DNA from: Kingdonia uniflora
Taxonomy: Eukaryota > Streptophyta > Magnoliopsida > Ranunculales > Circaeasteraceae
Direction of reading: 5' to 3'
NCBI GenBank assembly: GCA_014058105.1
Contig: JACGCM010001129.1
Coordinates: 4,971,001-5,035,000 of the forward strand
Length of the DNA stretch: 64,000 nucleotides
Shown here in pieces: positions 22,230 to 34,279 of the stretch (position 1 is the stretch's first letter; each line of letters starts with the position of its first letter). The notes below the pieces were generated by a model. It worked only from the letters and a program-made list of their open reading frames with translations. It was not told the DNA's origin and ran no database searches. Both the position numbers and the translations under genes were made by a program.

Positions 22230-25200
22230 AAAACTTATAAGTTCTAAAAGAAAATAAAACTATCTTTCTGGGTTTTTAATCTTTTATAGATAAAGATATT
22301 GGGTCAGCACCCCAAATGGAAAAATATGCCCCGCCTTTAATTTGTATTGTCTCCGCAACAATAAGTGAGATTCAAAAGAAACTCCAAAGACAGATACGCA
22401 CCTGAAACCTGAAAAACCTTAGATTCTATATTTGAAACAAAACCAACTTGTACAAACCCTCTGAACATCCAAAATAAATGGTTACCCAAGTTAAATGTAA
22501 AGTGGGGTTTTGCTCTTCTTCAATTTTCTCTCAACCTCCATGAAAGCACAATACTTTCTTTGAACCTCCATGAAAGCAGATGAAATGGAAATCGATACCA
22601 AACTCAAAACCCTAAGAACCCAAATCGATACCCAAACTAATACCTAAATCAAAACCCTTAGAATCATTGAATCAAAGCTATTGAAGTTGAAACTCTTTAT
22701 AAAATAGTTACGAATCAATACCATAATCACCATGAAATCAGAAAAATCAAATGATACATAAATCCTCAAATTAAATCATAACATCAAATCGAAATTGAAA
22801 TTGAAATTGAAACCCATGATGAGCGAATTGAAATCAAATCTAAAGAGATTGGGATTAGACCTTAGGGTTGGTGTTGAGATTCGAGAACCCTAAATCCCCA
22901 CAAAATTAATCACTTGATGAATATTCAGATTGGGAACCACACGATCAAACCCCAAATTGCAAATTGAGCCTGAGCGAGAGAAAAATGTTTTGATTTATAA
23001 TGTCTAAAAAGAAGTTGGTGGGAGAGAGAAAAAAAAGTTGTTAAAAGTGATAAGGGAAGTTACATAAGGTGAACGATTTGCCATTATTTGAGGGAAGCGA
23101 AAGAGAGTGGGTTACAGTCAAAAGACTTAAATGTTATTATGTATCTATATTACATTATAGGGTACTTGAATCAAGACAAACTTAAAATTCAACATCTCTC
23201 GTGGCAGAAATAAGCGAATCAAGGGTTTAGATTTGCTTTTACCTGTATAAAGAGTTTAAAACTACCAATCGTACGAACAACGAAATAAATCTCCTCCATC
23301 TGCCCCACTATAAGCGGTTATGCCACATGTATCCGCCCAAAAAATAGCTACACTAACTTCCCATCTTCCTTCACAAAACCCCATGTATTTTCTCTCTCTC
23401 TCTCTCTCTCTCTCCGTTCCACCTCTTCTCTACCACCATTCTCTTCTCCTCCCTAATGCCTCTCTTCACAGTTGGTATATCTATCATTGTAATAGGTTAT
23501 TTTTTCTCCATAACATATATTTTGGTCCCCATTTGATGTTTAATTTTGGTTAGTTGATGCATATTTCTTTTCTTTTTTTATTTATGCTTTGGATTAACTA
23601 CCTTTAAATTTTGATTTTTCCCAATGATCTCTCTCTCTCAAATCCTCTATATGATGCCCCAAATCTCTTTACAATCTACTGGTGCTTTTAGGTTTTCGTT
23701 TGGATTTTGGAAAATTGTTAGTATGAGTTGGGCTGCTCATTAAGATTGTAACAGGCATTGGACGGATTATATTTTTTCCGCCTTGGGAGAACATCGATTT
23801 AAGCATTATTATAGCTTCAAGACTTTAAATTGGTACAACTTCAGATTGGTATAGGTTTCCAAATTTTATATACATTCTTCTTTCCTTCTACTCAAAGTAA
23901 ATATTTCATCTTAATGTAATTTTGAACTTTCTCTCAATTTTAAGGCAACTAAACAAAGATGTTGGTGGTTGATATTCTGAAAGATTCAAGGTTTTTGCTA
24001 TCAATTTCAGTATATTAAAAAAAAATTGAATTCTTCATTGGATGAGCAATCATCATTTTTGCTACCCGGTAGGCGCATTAAAGAGAACTACAGATTTTAT
24101 ACTTAACTGTGAGTGAAATCCAGAAAATTCAGAAGATATTTATTCTGCAACTTAACGGCCAGTAAACTGGAACCCTTGGAAAAGTTAAAGGCCAATAAGT
24201 TGCTTTACTTTTTGTGTTCATTTGGTTATTGTTGCATGTTTGCAGTTTTATTACTTTCACCTTAAATGTAGCATATTGAGTTATCTTTGCTAATAGTACT
24301 TTGAAGTTTGAATATGGAGTCAGAGGTGTACCTAGCAACATTAGGAAATGATTGGAACTACACTGGATTTAAGTGTGTGGTATTAAGGTGGAAGTGAAAC
24401 GAAAAGGCTAAAGCATGGGATTCGACGACATGGGATCTAGAAATTAGAATAAGAATATTTTCTTTTGTAAAGTTTTCAAATGAAAACTTGGATTTTACAA
24501 GATTTAATCTTTCATGGAATTTTCTAAAAGAAAAAATAATATATGTGTGTACAGCTCAAGACTATAAGCCCATACCCAATTATCATTTGTCGTCGATTTA
24601 GAAAACTCGCACATTTTTTTCTTTTGAGTGTTACACTCCTATATGAAGTTGTTAGGCTCTTTATAACAACTAAAACAAAGAGATGTACTAATGTTAAAAC
24701 ATATATTATCCCTTTTCTTCCACTATTGCTTTGGAAAACCCATATTGTTTACTTTCATTTAATTAGTCCTCAATAGTCACCTAATTAAATATGTTATTTG
24801 GAGGAATTTTTCATCCTCGATCACGTTAGATATTATATTTTGTTTATTATATTATTGCTGATAACAGGTTGTTGCTTTTTGGAGCGGAAACTGTAAAAAG
24901 CATAAATGCAGACTATGAAAAATTACAACCGCGCTCACAATACAACTTTGATTTTGAGTTAATTTACAAGGTTCTATAGTTTGAGATGCAATGAGGAGAT
25001 ATACTAAGAAGGCGTACATCTGATAAGGGTGAAGGGACAATGTAAATGCACTATAGGATGTTTAAAACGTTGGATAAAAGCTACACAAGCACTGCGCCAT
25101 GGACACATCAATTGCAATCTTGAAGGCGCTTCGTGTACGGAACTATGGAAATTAAACCGTCAAATGTACATCCAAATATTATTTGATTAATTATGGCCCC

Positions 25201-25480
25201 AAAAGCGCTAAAGGTGCGTTAATGTACTAAGTGTAACTATAGATAGAAGTACAAAAAAATGAACTTAATAAAAATGTTTTTAACATGGACGGTGGTAAAA
25301 GATGATTGGTGGTCTATTCATATTTGTTGTATTTCTTACATAAAAGTGGCAGTACATTAGAAAATAATTAGAACATTAATGGGAGAATGGGGTGAAATTC
25401 AATGGTATGTTCAATGAAAAGAAATTCCATTTTAGAATAGTTCAATTTAAGTTAATTAAATGCGATCATGTGTCACTGCA
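22230..25480. other. No gene recognised; AT-rich, simple repeats and Helitron-like debris
   Basis: The stretch holds a CTCTCT run at 23391-23416, a short duplication of CCTCCATGAAAGCA (about 22539 and 22567), and a fragment resembling the Helitron subterminal motif (GCGCTAAAGGTGCGTTAATG at about 25205). Nothing coding can be supported. Confidence 0.45.
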
Positions 25481-25489
25481 TCTGGTAAT

Positions 25490-25631
25490 ATAGATAGCGC
25501 CAAAGGCGCATCAATGTACTTGTCGTGCGTAGTCATATGTAGTGACTATGCAAAAAATGCTACAGCAAAAAAGATATAGTGCCAAAGGTGTGTCGACATA
25601 TTCACCGTGACTTGGTTACGGGTAGTACTAG
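25490..25631 (+). mobile_element. Helitron 3' terminus (plus strand), body to the left
   Basis: Two copies of a subterminal motif are present (GCGCCAAAGGCGCATCAATG and GTGCCAAAGGTGTGTCGACA). The second is followed by TATTCACCGTGA, a 6-bp stem hairpin CCGTGA-CTTGG-TTACGG (one G-T pair), then GGTAGTA and CTAG (25628-25631) before host T. The same tail occurs at 61828-61874 and, inverted, at 53472-53550. The 5' end was not located. Confidence 0.62.
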
Positions 25632-25762
25632 TATTATATGCTTTCAATTTAAGAATCGGTTTCAGTCAGTGTTTGCCACGTAGGACAAACATCGCCACGC
25701 GGGACAATCGATGCCACGTAGGATAAAACTGAGATTTATAATATAAATATATTTTAACCTAT

Positions 25763-27255
25763 ATGCCCTATGAGTTATTTCATGAGTACATTTCTTTCTA
25801 TGTACAACTAAACCTGGTTGCAATGTCAGAGGGAACCGTGATAGGAGACCAAGAGTGGAAGCAAAAATACAATGAGTTAAAATCAAATTATGAAGAAGCT
25901 AAAAGGAAATTGAGTGAGAAAGATGAGAATGTAAGTTCATCTTGACATTGGTGAACTTGTATTAGACGTGACTTATGTTTTTGTGACTATTGCTCAAGAA
26001 AAGTAGTAATGTACATTGATGGAAGTAGATACCCATATAGTATACCCAAAAAAACATCATATTTTTGGTTAGATACCCATGTAGTAATGTTTAACTGGTT
26101 CCTTGTGTCTTTTTGTACTTTAAGAAATTGTCTTATGAAACCATAGCCGATAATTGTTTTTTGTTATATATACGTTATTTTGCCTATTGATGCAGTAGTC
26201 GGCAAATCTTCAGTAACATACAATTAAATACTATCGTATATGCCGTTAATTCAACAAAGTCATGCCTTTGAAATATTGTCACATGTTGTGGTATTCGACA
26301 ATTACTTTTTATGTATATGCACGTTTTTATCGAACTATGTGGTAGTCAACAATATATGGAGTAAACAAGTTCATGATTGATTTTGAAATCAATATTATAT
26401 GTAGTAGTCGACAATATCCATGTCATACTCTACATAATCGCCGACATCTTCATAAAATCGACAATTTTTTTGTTGACATTCCGTGCTCTCGACAACGACC
26501 ATATTTGTCAATTGTCGAAGTATAGGAACTTAGACAATTTATTGTCGTAGTAGGTGATGGCCAAAAATTTATTGCTGATATATTGTGCGCATGCTCGACA
26601 ACTTCTACTTGAATATCTGAGTAGGTCATGTGTATGCTGATTTTATGTGGTTATGTATAAACCTATGATTATCAAGTGAAGGCTACTCATGACAGATAGT
26701 ATGCCAAATATATTTACGAAACCAACAGGCTTGTAAGTTTATTTCTACTTTGACTTCTAAATTATTTTTCATAAAATATGAATGATGTGTCTCTAAATTT
26801 GCCATGTACTATACATCAAACCAAGCTGATCATATCCGAAGAGATAAAATTAAACCTTGAGAATTGCAATAATGAATGATGTGCAATGTCATCCAACCTT
26901 ATAGTTTGGTTTTAAATTACTTCATTTTAATATGTAACTATCCTATCTGGGTTGGATTTTGTTGCAGGAAGTGTGGCGTCAGACACACAAAAATGTTATT
27001 AAAGGATGAGACTTTGAGGATAATGAAGACCCGACATGGGAGGAACTGAGTTTCAAATTCACTAAACTTTTAAATATTGCCCAAGAGGGTCTAAAAGGGG
27101 AATATCAAGATGACTTGAATTTAACAAAAGGAAACTATAATGAAATGATCGATTCGAGGTTGAAGAAGATAGATTGGAAAATCAAGCTAAGGTAAACCTT
27201 GTTTCAACCATTTAATTGGTTCAAAGTTGATATACGGGATGCTCAAAGGGATGGG
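25763..27255 (+). pseudogene. PMD gene of the MULE, probable 3' exons
   Basis: An exon at about 25821-25930 encodes MSEGTVIGDQEWKQKYNELK and a charged coiled coil, ending at GTAAGT. After a long intron rich in TCGACAAT motifs, another exon at about 26969-27192 encodes DPTWEELSFKFTKLLNIAQE and more helical sequence, with one in-frame stop near its start. The coiled-coil style and intron repeats match the PMD exons at 3420-4742, so this is likely the same gene after the nested insertions. The copia element interrupts it at 27264. Confidence 0.45.
26130..26610. repeat. TGTCGA/TCGACAAT repeat cluster 3
   Basis: Motifs near 26301, 26409, 26455, 26510 and 26535 include TTCGACAATTAC, GTCGACAATATC and TTTATTGTCGTAG. 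The text resembles cluster 2 strongly (GTATATGCA-GTTTTT-TCGAACTATG is common to both). Confidence 0.6.
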
Positions 27256-27264
27256 AACACAACG

Positions 27265-27833
27265 TATTGGGAAACCGAGGGGGCAAATCGCAACGCGGAA
27301 GCACAATACGATTTAACAAGAACTTAAGATCCAACTCTAACCACGGAGAATTCAAACAAAGGCAAAAATCACATACACAAGGTTTAATTTAGGTGAAAAC
27401 TCTTTAAAGGATCAAAACCACCCCCGACAAGCACGACGAATATATTATCACTTAGGGTCACAAGAAATTCCAGAGATCACTCAACCTCACCTCTACCCTT
27501 ACAGATAATCCCCAGGAAGAAACCCTAGAAAGGAAACCCAAGAAATCTCTCCAGAACAAAACTTTAGATTTCTCCATTTTTTTTCTCTAACTCTTTTTCC
27601 CTGTTTCGAGGCTTTTAACTTATACTTTATATTTATAGACTTTTCATTAGGTCATCTCCGAAGTACGCATCATGAGATAAACCATCGTTTTGGATTAAAT
27701 CCCCTTTAAAATAAACTTAGAAATAAACAAAAATAGCCTTTTTTGTTCGAACGACTTCATGACTCGTTCGAACGACTTCAACATAAACTCTGTCGTTCGA
27801 ACAACTTCTCCTGTTTTGAGACGTAACCTAACA
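27265..27833 (-). repeat. Left copia LTR
   Basis: It starts TATTGGGAAACC (expected TGTTGGG) and ends CCTAACA. Near the end are three copies of the palindromic motif GTTCGAACGACTTC. Confidence 0.93.
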
Positions 27834-28193
27834 ATCTTCACCTCAGCGATTAAACCATTTCTTCTATTGCATTCGTCATGTATCCTTGTCGCTTCTCAAT
27901 TAAGAAAATTACCTCGAGTCTAGGCTTTTCCTAGACCCACCAATCTGAACCCACTTTCTGATCATCTTTGTAGACCGTGCAATTGTTCCACCTTAAACTT
28001 AATTTTCCCTTCGAGAAATCTCCATAGCTCCCTTGGTACACGCAACCTTCACATCTCCACCCACTGATTTACCAACTAATGCATACAAGTTCCCGCTTAG
28101 AACTCCCTTCATGATCAAAGAAGACTTCCAATAAACTTTTATTACTCCACCTCGCCCAGAGTAATTGTAACTCTCATTATCTAATTTGGAAAG

Positions 28194-28448
28194 TTAAATT
28201 AGATTACGAGTCATACTCGGCACATGTTGAACATTATGAAGAACTACGATGCGTTTATCGAACATCCTCACGTGAATATCACCCACTCCCAAAATCGTCC
28301 TACGAGAGCCATCACTTGTCAACACAAACTTGTTAACCTCACACCTTGCATATTTACCGAACCATGTCTTGTGTGCGCATACATGGATTATAACTCTAAT
28401 ATCAAATACCCATCCTCTATCGTGGCAAGAACCATCAACGGCCACCAC
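28194..28448 (-). pseudogene. Copia protease / pre-integrase region
   Basis: The minus strand encodes GSCHDRGWVFDIRVIIHVC, where the active-site D-S/T-G is replaced by D-I-R, followed by VLHNVQHVPSMTRNLI. Further left (about 28150-27990) are GVLSGNLYALVGKSVGGD-like residues of the gag-pre-integrase segment. The order fits a Tork/Tnt1-like pol polyprotein, which then stops at a large deletion. Confidence 0.75.
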
Positions 28449-28529
28449 GAAGAGTGCCTCGTCACTATCATTACTAGTAATTATTGCCAGTTTGTTAGTG
28501 TCACTTTCGGTGCCCCTTGCCGAACTTGC

Positions 28530-29277
28530 TTATGTACCTTTTCCAGCTTTGCAATTCGATCTATAATGACCCAATTGACCACAACTCCAACAAGTCCCTT
28601 TTCTGAACCAATTAAAGCTTTTTTTCCCACTAACCACTATCGCAGAGTTTTCCACAAAGGATTCGCTACCCTTAAGCCTTCTCTTCTTAGAAAGAAGCAT
28701 ACTTGTAACCTCCTCAAAACTCAAGGTTTCCTTCCCATACATTAACGTAGGTTGAAGATGCTTGAAGGTAGACAGAAGAGACCATATAAATTGAAGCGCC
28801 TTATCCTCATTCTCAACTTTAACTTCGATCGATTCTAATTTTGAAACGATCCCGTTCAAAGAACCTAGGACCAACGCTCGTAGCCTCATCCATCCTAAGA
28901 ATATGAAGCCGCTCCTTGAGGTATAAATGATTCGAAAGACTCTTCGTTTGGTATAAACTTTCAAGTTTTTCCCAAAGACCCTTTGCGGTCTTCTCTCTAA
29001 CCACGTTTGCCAAAACATTCTTAGCGAGATAAAGACGTATTTCACTCGCAACCCTTGAATCCAGATCTTCCCAGTATTCTTCTTCATCGTCGTCCACTTT
29101 CTGGGCCGCTATACCTTCAACCGAAGTTTTAGGTATAGGCTTCCATTTCAGTGCCTTGCATAACCCACCTTGAATCAAGATATTTTGGACTTGTATTTGC
29201 CACAATCCAAAATTGATCTTCCCATCGAACTTCTCCACATCAAACTTGATCACATTAGAATATGTTGATTTCCCCAT
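28530..29277 (-). pseudogene. Copia gag (UBN2-type) with zinc knuckle, frameshifted
   Basis: Gag starts MGKSTYSNVIKFDVEKFDG and shows FGLWQIQVQNILIQGGLCKA, WEDLDSRVASEIRLYLAKNV and LWEKLESLYQTKSL. A frameshift near 28870 moves the reading to the frame with NGIVSKLESIEVKVENEDKA and LQPTLMYGKETLSFEEVTSM. The C-terminal zinc knuckle CWSCGQLGHYRSNC fits CX2CX4HX4C. This is the nucleocapsid-forming protein of Tnt1-like elements. Confidence 0.88.
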
Positions 29278-29318
29278 ATTGCTACTCTACTTGCCCCAAA
29301 CCTCGCTCTGATACCAAT

Positions 29319-29887
29319 TATTGGGAAACTAAGAGGGTAAATTATAACACAGAAGCACAATACAATTTAGCAAGAACTTAAGATCTAACTCTAACCACGG
29401 AGAATTTAAATAAAGGAAATAATCACATACGCAGGGTTTAATTTAGGTGGAAACCCTTTAAAGGATCAAAACCACCCCCGTCAAGCACAGTAAATATATT
29501 ATTACTTAGGGTTGCAAGAAGTTCCAGAGATCACTCAACCTTAGCTCTACCCTTACAGATAATCCCCAGCAAGAAACCCTATAAAGAAAACCCAAGAAAT
29601 CTCTCTAGAGCAAAACCCTAGATTTCCCCATTTTCTCTCTTTAACCAACTCTCCCTGTTCTGAGGCTTTTAACTTACACTCTATATTTATAGACTTTCCA
29701 TTAGGTCATCTCTGAAATATGCATCACGAGATAAACCATTGCTTTGGATTAAATCTCCTTCAAAATGAGCTTAGAAATAAACAAATAGAATATTTTTCGT
29801 TCGAACGACTTCATGACTTGTTCGAACGACTTCAACACAAACTCTGTCGTTCGAACGACTTCCCTTATTTTGAGCCATAACCTAACA
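29319..29887 (-). repeat. Right copia LTR (5' LTR in transcription sense)
   Basis: It is the same length as the left LTR and ends CATAACCTAACA before the CAACG duplication. It is richer in T and A at positions where the left copy keeps C and G. Confidence 0.93.
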
Positions 29888-29892
29888 CAACG

Positions 29893-30490
29893 TTCAGGGT
29901 TGCTGCATCATATATATTTCAGAGCCAATTAAAGTTCTTGAATATGAAGCAGTCCTTGTGTACCTTGATGACCAAGGGACTTTCTTATTGGAAGAGTGTG
30001 TTCAGTCAAACGTTAAATATAGCTTACACTAATTTGAGAGAAAAAATGTATGATACTTTGCTACGGGAATTAAATTGTAATGGTGTATTCGTAGAATATT
30101 TATATATGGGCCATTTGTTGGCAACATGTTACGAGAAGGTGGTGATCTTCATTAGCAACAACGAGGCCTTAACCTTCTTATCTTTGTTTTGGTCCAAAGC
30201 AAACAACAAGATTACCAAAGAAAAGAGGTTTGAAAACATTCTTATTGATAGTACTAAGTATTGGTGGGTTGGGATGACATATGATGAATACTTTGTAAAA
30301 TTAAAGACCAAGTACCTATCACATATTCCTCTAATTTCTATACTATGGTGGGCGCATGTTCAATTGGAGATTCCAGATAATTTTTAGAAGGCATGTGTGA
30401 AGAGCTATTTCCACACGTGAAACGAAGCTTGGATAAAGTTGATGAAAGACAACAAAGTTAACCCATGGGATTATATTTACAACAAAGTTT
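29893..30490 (+). pseudogene. MULE-internal reading frame of unknown function
   Basis: An open stretch (29938-30387) encodes about 150 residues including YWKSVFSQTLNIAYTNLREK, FVEYLYMGHLLATCYEKVVI and YWWVGMTYDEYFVKLKTKYL. The frame can be extended past a TAG at 30385-30387 to about 30490. It lies immediately beyond the copia insertion and probably belongs to the last exon of the PMD gene or to a separate MULE gene. I do not recognise the domain. A cysteine-protease (Ulp1/C48) role was considered because some MULEs carry one, but the His-Asp-Cys motif is not visible. Confidence 0.4.
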
Positions 30491-30604
30491 AGCGACTTGT
30501 TTTCTTGAATGTTGTAAATATATGTATATTTTTGGATGATGTAAACTTGTCACTAAACCTTTGGATTGTTGCTATCTCTCTTTGATTTATAGAATATATT
30601 AATT

Positions 30605-30800
30605 TTGAGTTATTGTCGGTATACTGTACGTCAACATATATAGTTCTTATTGTCGGTACATTTAGTTCAGTCTTTGTTGTCGAGAACATGTAACAGTCGA
30701 CATTTATAATTGTTGAACACTCCATAATCGACAAAAATTAACCTATTTTATTCTCAATTAGTGCGGCGGTCGACAATAAATTGCCGATACAGTCGACAAA
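30605..30800. repeat. TGTCGA/TCGACAAT repeat cluster 4
   Basis: Copies at about 30612, 30648, 30676, 30695, 30727, 30769 and 30792 include TATTGTCGGTACA and GGTCGACAATAAATT. The cluster separates the plus-strand and minus-strand genes of the MULE. Confidence 0.6.
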
Positions 30801-31049
30801 ACATAATAAACCATCTGTATCAAGTGACAATAATATGTACACTCAATATTATAGACAAATAATAAAGCTGGACAAACTAACATTGTATTTATTATAAACA
30901 ATGCCTCCATCAAGTCATAATCTACTAAATGCCAATAAAAATGAAATTTCAGGTACAACAAAACCATCCCAATTATGTCTTACATCTGCAATCATATGAA
31001 GCTATTTAGTAGCTCAATTCACCATTGTCTTGTGGTTGTGTTTTGAGTC

Positions 31050-33668
31050 CAGCATCATTGGCAGCCCCTACATATGTAATGAGGTAAAAAAAATAATGTA
31101 CTCACTAGAAGGTTCTGGGAACTACTTATTTATAGTTTTAGTGTATATTGTACTCACTAGCTTATGTTTTTGCAAACAATAATTTTAATTGTGGGCAAGT
31201 GCGTTTGTTGTGGCTGCTAAAGACTCTACATGCTTTGCATGTTCTCTTTCTCTTTTTAACAGCTATCTCCATTCTGCCCTTCTATCTGCCACCTTTCTTG
31301 TGATAATCAATTGCACGGCCTTTGGTTAGTGATACAAGAGGATCCAAAATAGGAGTTAAAAACATCACTGTCTCAACTAATGGAGTTGACATTACAGGAT
31401 CAGACCCTTCCATTTGAGTTAGAGATGCATCGTACACATCTAAATGTAACTCAAGTTCATCTAGCTATCCTTGAAATTACATATTCGAAGTTTGTTTTAT
31501 TCTTTGATACCCTCTCAACTAGGTTCACTGCTCAAAGTGAAAGGTGGTTATGGCGTAATGGTTTCCTCAAGTTCTCTACATCCAAGAAACTTTCGTCATA
31601 TGATCGTGAATATTTGTTTGTACTAATTTTCCACCTTGGTAAAATGAATGCATATGGAATGTGAAGAACATCCTATTTTGTGAAAACCTTAAAGAGCTGA
31701 CAATATGGCAGCTCTACATACTCGAACAACTTGCATTTACAATGGTCTATTAGGCTGGCTAAGTTTATCTTCAATTTAAAAGATTCAGGTGGTCCACTAT
31801 GTGACTTCACAAGTATTTCTCGAACGTTCCCGTCTACGTTCTTCTCTATTGCTACAAAACGAGCAATTTGATTAAATTGATCTTTAACTTTATGGAAAAT
31901 TTGTCTTGTATAAAGCTTTGCTACGTATTTTAGTAGCACCTGATGAGGTCCAACTCGTCGATATCTATGTTGGGATTGGAAATCTTCTTCATTTTCTTTT
32001 TCAAATATCTCCAATAGGGTTGTTACATATTTCATCGTGAAAATGAAAATACCAGTTAAAGTAAGCATCCAACCATCGAAGAAATTGTTTGTTGACTCGT
32101 TTCGGCCTGTAGTACTCATTATAGTATAGAAAGTATCTTTATTCCACAAAGGTATCCATCTTTCTCTTATGTTAAATATCTCTTACATCCAATTGTTCTC
32201 ATCAAACTTGTGCTTCGTCATAAGCTCATTCCACCTTCTATCGAACTCTACGGAATCATATGTGTTGTGGATAATTGAATCAATATCAATTTTGAATGTA
32301 GATGGATCTCGACAAACATGCCCAAATTTTTTAGGGAACTTGTGTGTGATGTACCATATGAAGAGCCGATGTTTGGTGCTTAGGAAGACTTGGGAGAAAA
32401 TGTAGATGTTAGTTAACTATATATTGTCGAATACGCAATCAGTCGACATTTTGTACTCTTGATTTTTGTTGATAACTGCATCCATTTGACAAATAAAATG
32501 TCGACATACTGACTTCTCGACAATTACTAACTTGATAATTTTTGACAAATGCATTTAGTCGATAATTTGTATGTTGAGAATTATTGACAAGTACATTCTG
32601 TCGATAATTTGTCTCCTGATAAAACTAAGACTAACCTTGGGGATGGTTGCACCCATTACAGCATCTTGGTCAGTGATAATAGTCGTGGGGTGTTTATTGC
32701 TCGCCTTTAGCCATGTATGGAATAACCAAGTAAAGGTAGTCTCTTGTTCATTCCTCAACATAGTACATCCAAGTTAGATTGTTTGGTAGTGGTTATTTTT
32801 CCCGTGAATGGAGCAAATGGCATTTTATAAACGTTTGCCCGATATGTGGTGTCAAGCGTGATCACATCCCCAAAAGCCTCATACGCCATTCGTGATCATC
32901 CATATATCAAAAAAAAAAAAGTGTTCTGTTATCATCATCAAGCTAAATGTCAAAGTAGAACATATGATCTTCGACTTATTTCTTCTTAAACCACTCCAAT
33001 ACAGCCTGGGCATCACCACTCGATAGACGTTCCTTGTTAACTTTGGCTTTGTGGCTGTAACAATCACGCTTGTTAAAGCTCTTGTCTGGGAATAGAGCAG
33101 GCACCTTGCTTACTAAAATGTTGTAAAGCTCAAAAGTCTTTGTTAGTTTTTTTGCAGCTTCAAGAAAGAAATAATTAATCTTCATACGATTGTGGGTACG
33201 AGGTGAGACAAGCTTGTGGTTATGTACATCTGAGAAACTAGTAACAACAAATTTACCAAGTTTTTCTTTCTAATTAATGTTAAATGTAACTTTACACCTG
33301 CATTGGTAAGAGGAACGCTACTTCCCATCTTGTTCACTTGTATCACGATTGATTGTTTTGTTCTTCTTTGACAAACCATTGCTCAAACAAGAAAATTGTA
33401 CTCTTCCTATCTCGTTGGATCTTGGTCGTTTTTTAAAGTTGCGCTTCTTTGTGGAAAACTCTTGTTTCCTTCCATATTGTTCATAATACGAACATGCATC
33501 ATCTACTGTATCAAAAGTTTGCCCATCATATGGGGCTTCCACAAACAAAGAATCAATGACACAATCAGGTGTTTTAAAACACACACCTAACGTACGTTCA
33601 TTTACAGCCCTTGGTGGTGACTCATCTCCGATTACCTTTGACCAATCTGGTTCAACTAAATTGTCCAA
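31050..33668 (-). pseudogene. FAR1/FHY3-type MULE transposase, decayed
   Basis: The order of domains on the minus strand is complete for a FAR1-like Mutator transposase. The FAR1 DNA-binding domain is at 33318-33668 (FDTVDDACSYYEQYGRKQEF, RNFKKRPRSNEIGRVQFSCL). A helical linker follows at about 32976-33180. The MULE catalytic core is at about 32560-32950, with [20 protein letters not shown] and TIITDQDAVMGA. The helical part is at 31760-32150 (TTGRNESTNNFFDGWM). A SWIM zinc finger at about 31690-31760 reads CKCKLFEYVELPYCQLFKVF, with Gln where the last His is expected. A C-terminal stretch (FILPRWKISTNKYS) lies further left. In-frame stops and frameshifts break it, for example the TAA after HYQTI. 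Such proteins cut and join MULE TIRs; host FAR1/FHY3 light-signalling factors derive from them. It lies near the right TIR and is the likely former transposase of this element. Confidence 0.85.
32420..32615. repeat. TGTCGA/TCGACAAT repeat cluster 5, inside a transposase intron
   Basis: Copies near 32424, 32445, 32500, 32516, 32551 and 32600 include AATGTCGACATACTG and CTCGACAATTACTA. The stretch interrupts the transposase coding sequence and behaves like intron. Confidence 0.55.
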
Positions 33669-33948
33669 CTCAGTATCCTATCATATAGGAGGAATTATTA
33701 GATGCAATTAATCAAAAACATTCAAACAATCATGAAACATATGGAATGAAAATTGCCAGACAAGCATAAATACATAAGAAAAAAAACACCATAAAAAAAT
33801 ACTTTGATTACATAGGGAAATACTGGGTCACAGTTGTACATCATGTAATGTATGTCATTCAATTGTTCAAAACAGACACTACTCTAACATGTTAACCCCA
33901 AAATCACTAAGTACAGTCTAGAGGCCTTCAATCCCAAACATATTCCCT

Positions 33949-34170
33949 TCAATCATCAGATTCTTCGAAAGACTCCAGCAATTCTATAAATATGTTATGC
34001 CAATATTCAGTTTCTAAATTCCCGTACTGTAGTTCAAAGTATATGGTTGCTTGCCTTTCTTGTTCTGCAGCTTCCAATCCTTACATGCGTACTGGTACTT
34101 CATCAACCTCTTCATTAGGAGGAAAGACTAGGGGAATTACTTCATTATCGTAGCCATCGTCTTCCTTCAT
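33949..34170 (-). pseudogene. Small acidic reading frame upstream of the transposase, one stop
   Basis: The minus strand starts MKEDDGYDNEVIPLVFPPNE and ends LLESFEESDD before a TGA. An in-frame TAA after VPVRM interrupts it, which gives about 73 residues if read through. It is strongly acidic at both ends. It could be a first exon of the transposase gene or a small MULE protein. I do not recognise it. Confidence 0.35.
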
Positions 34171-34279
34171 GCCAAAAACCCATTGAATAAATTATACACT
34201 TATTCAAATATCATAAACCCCATAGTTCTGTAACATAAACAGGTCTTACTGAGTTATATTTTTAGTGTTCTAAATTTTG

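Larger units (their letters stand above)
27265..29887 (-). mobile_element. Ty1/copia LTR retrotransposon, internally deleted
   Basis: Two 569-bp LTRs (27265-27833 and 29319-29887) flank only about 1.5 kb. The target duplication CAACG is at 27260-27264 and 29888-29892. The primer binding site on the minus strand (TGGTATCAGAGC, 29305-29316) matches initiator methionine tRNA and abuts the right LTR, so the element points left. A polypurine tract (GAGGTGAAGAT) precedes the left LTR. Gag and the start of protease/pre-integrase remain; integrase, RT and RNase H are gone. The differences between the LTRs look largely like C-to-T and G-to-A changes, the pattern of methylated-cytosine decay. A solo LTR of the same family is at 60708-61268. 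Confidence 0.93.

Noticed and set aside
28224..28745. 173-codon plus-strand frame
   Set aside because: It is the antisense shadow of the copia gag/protease region.
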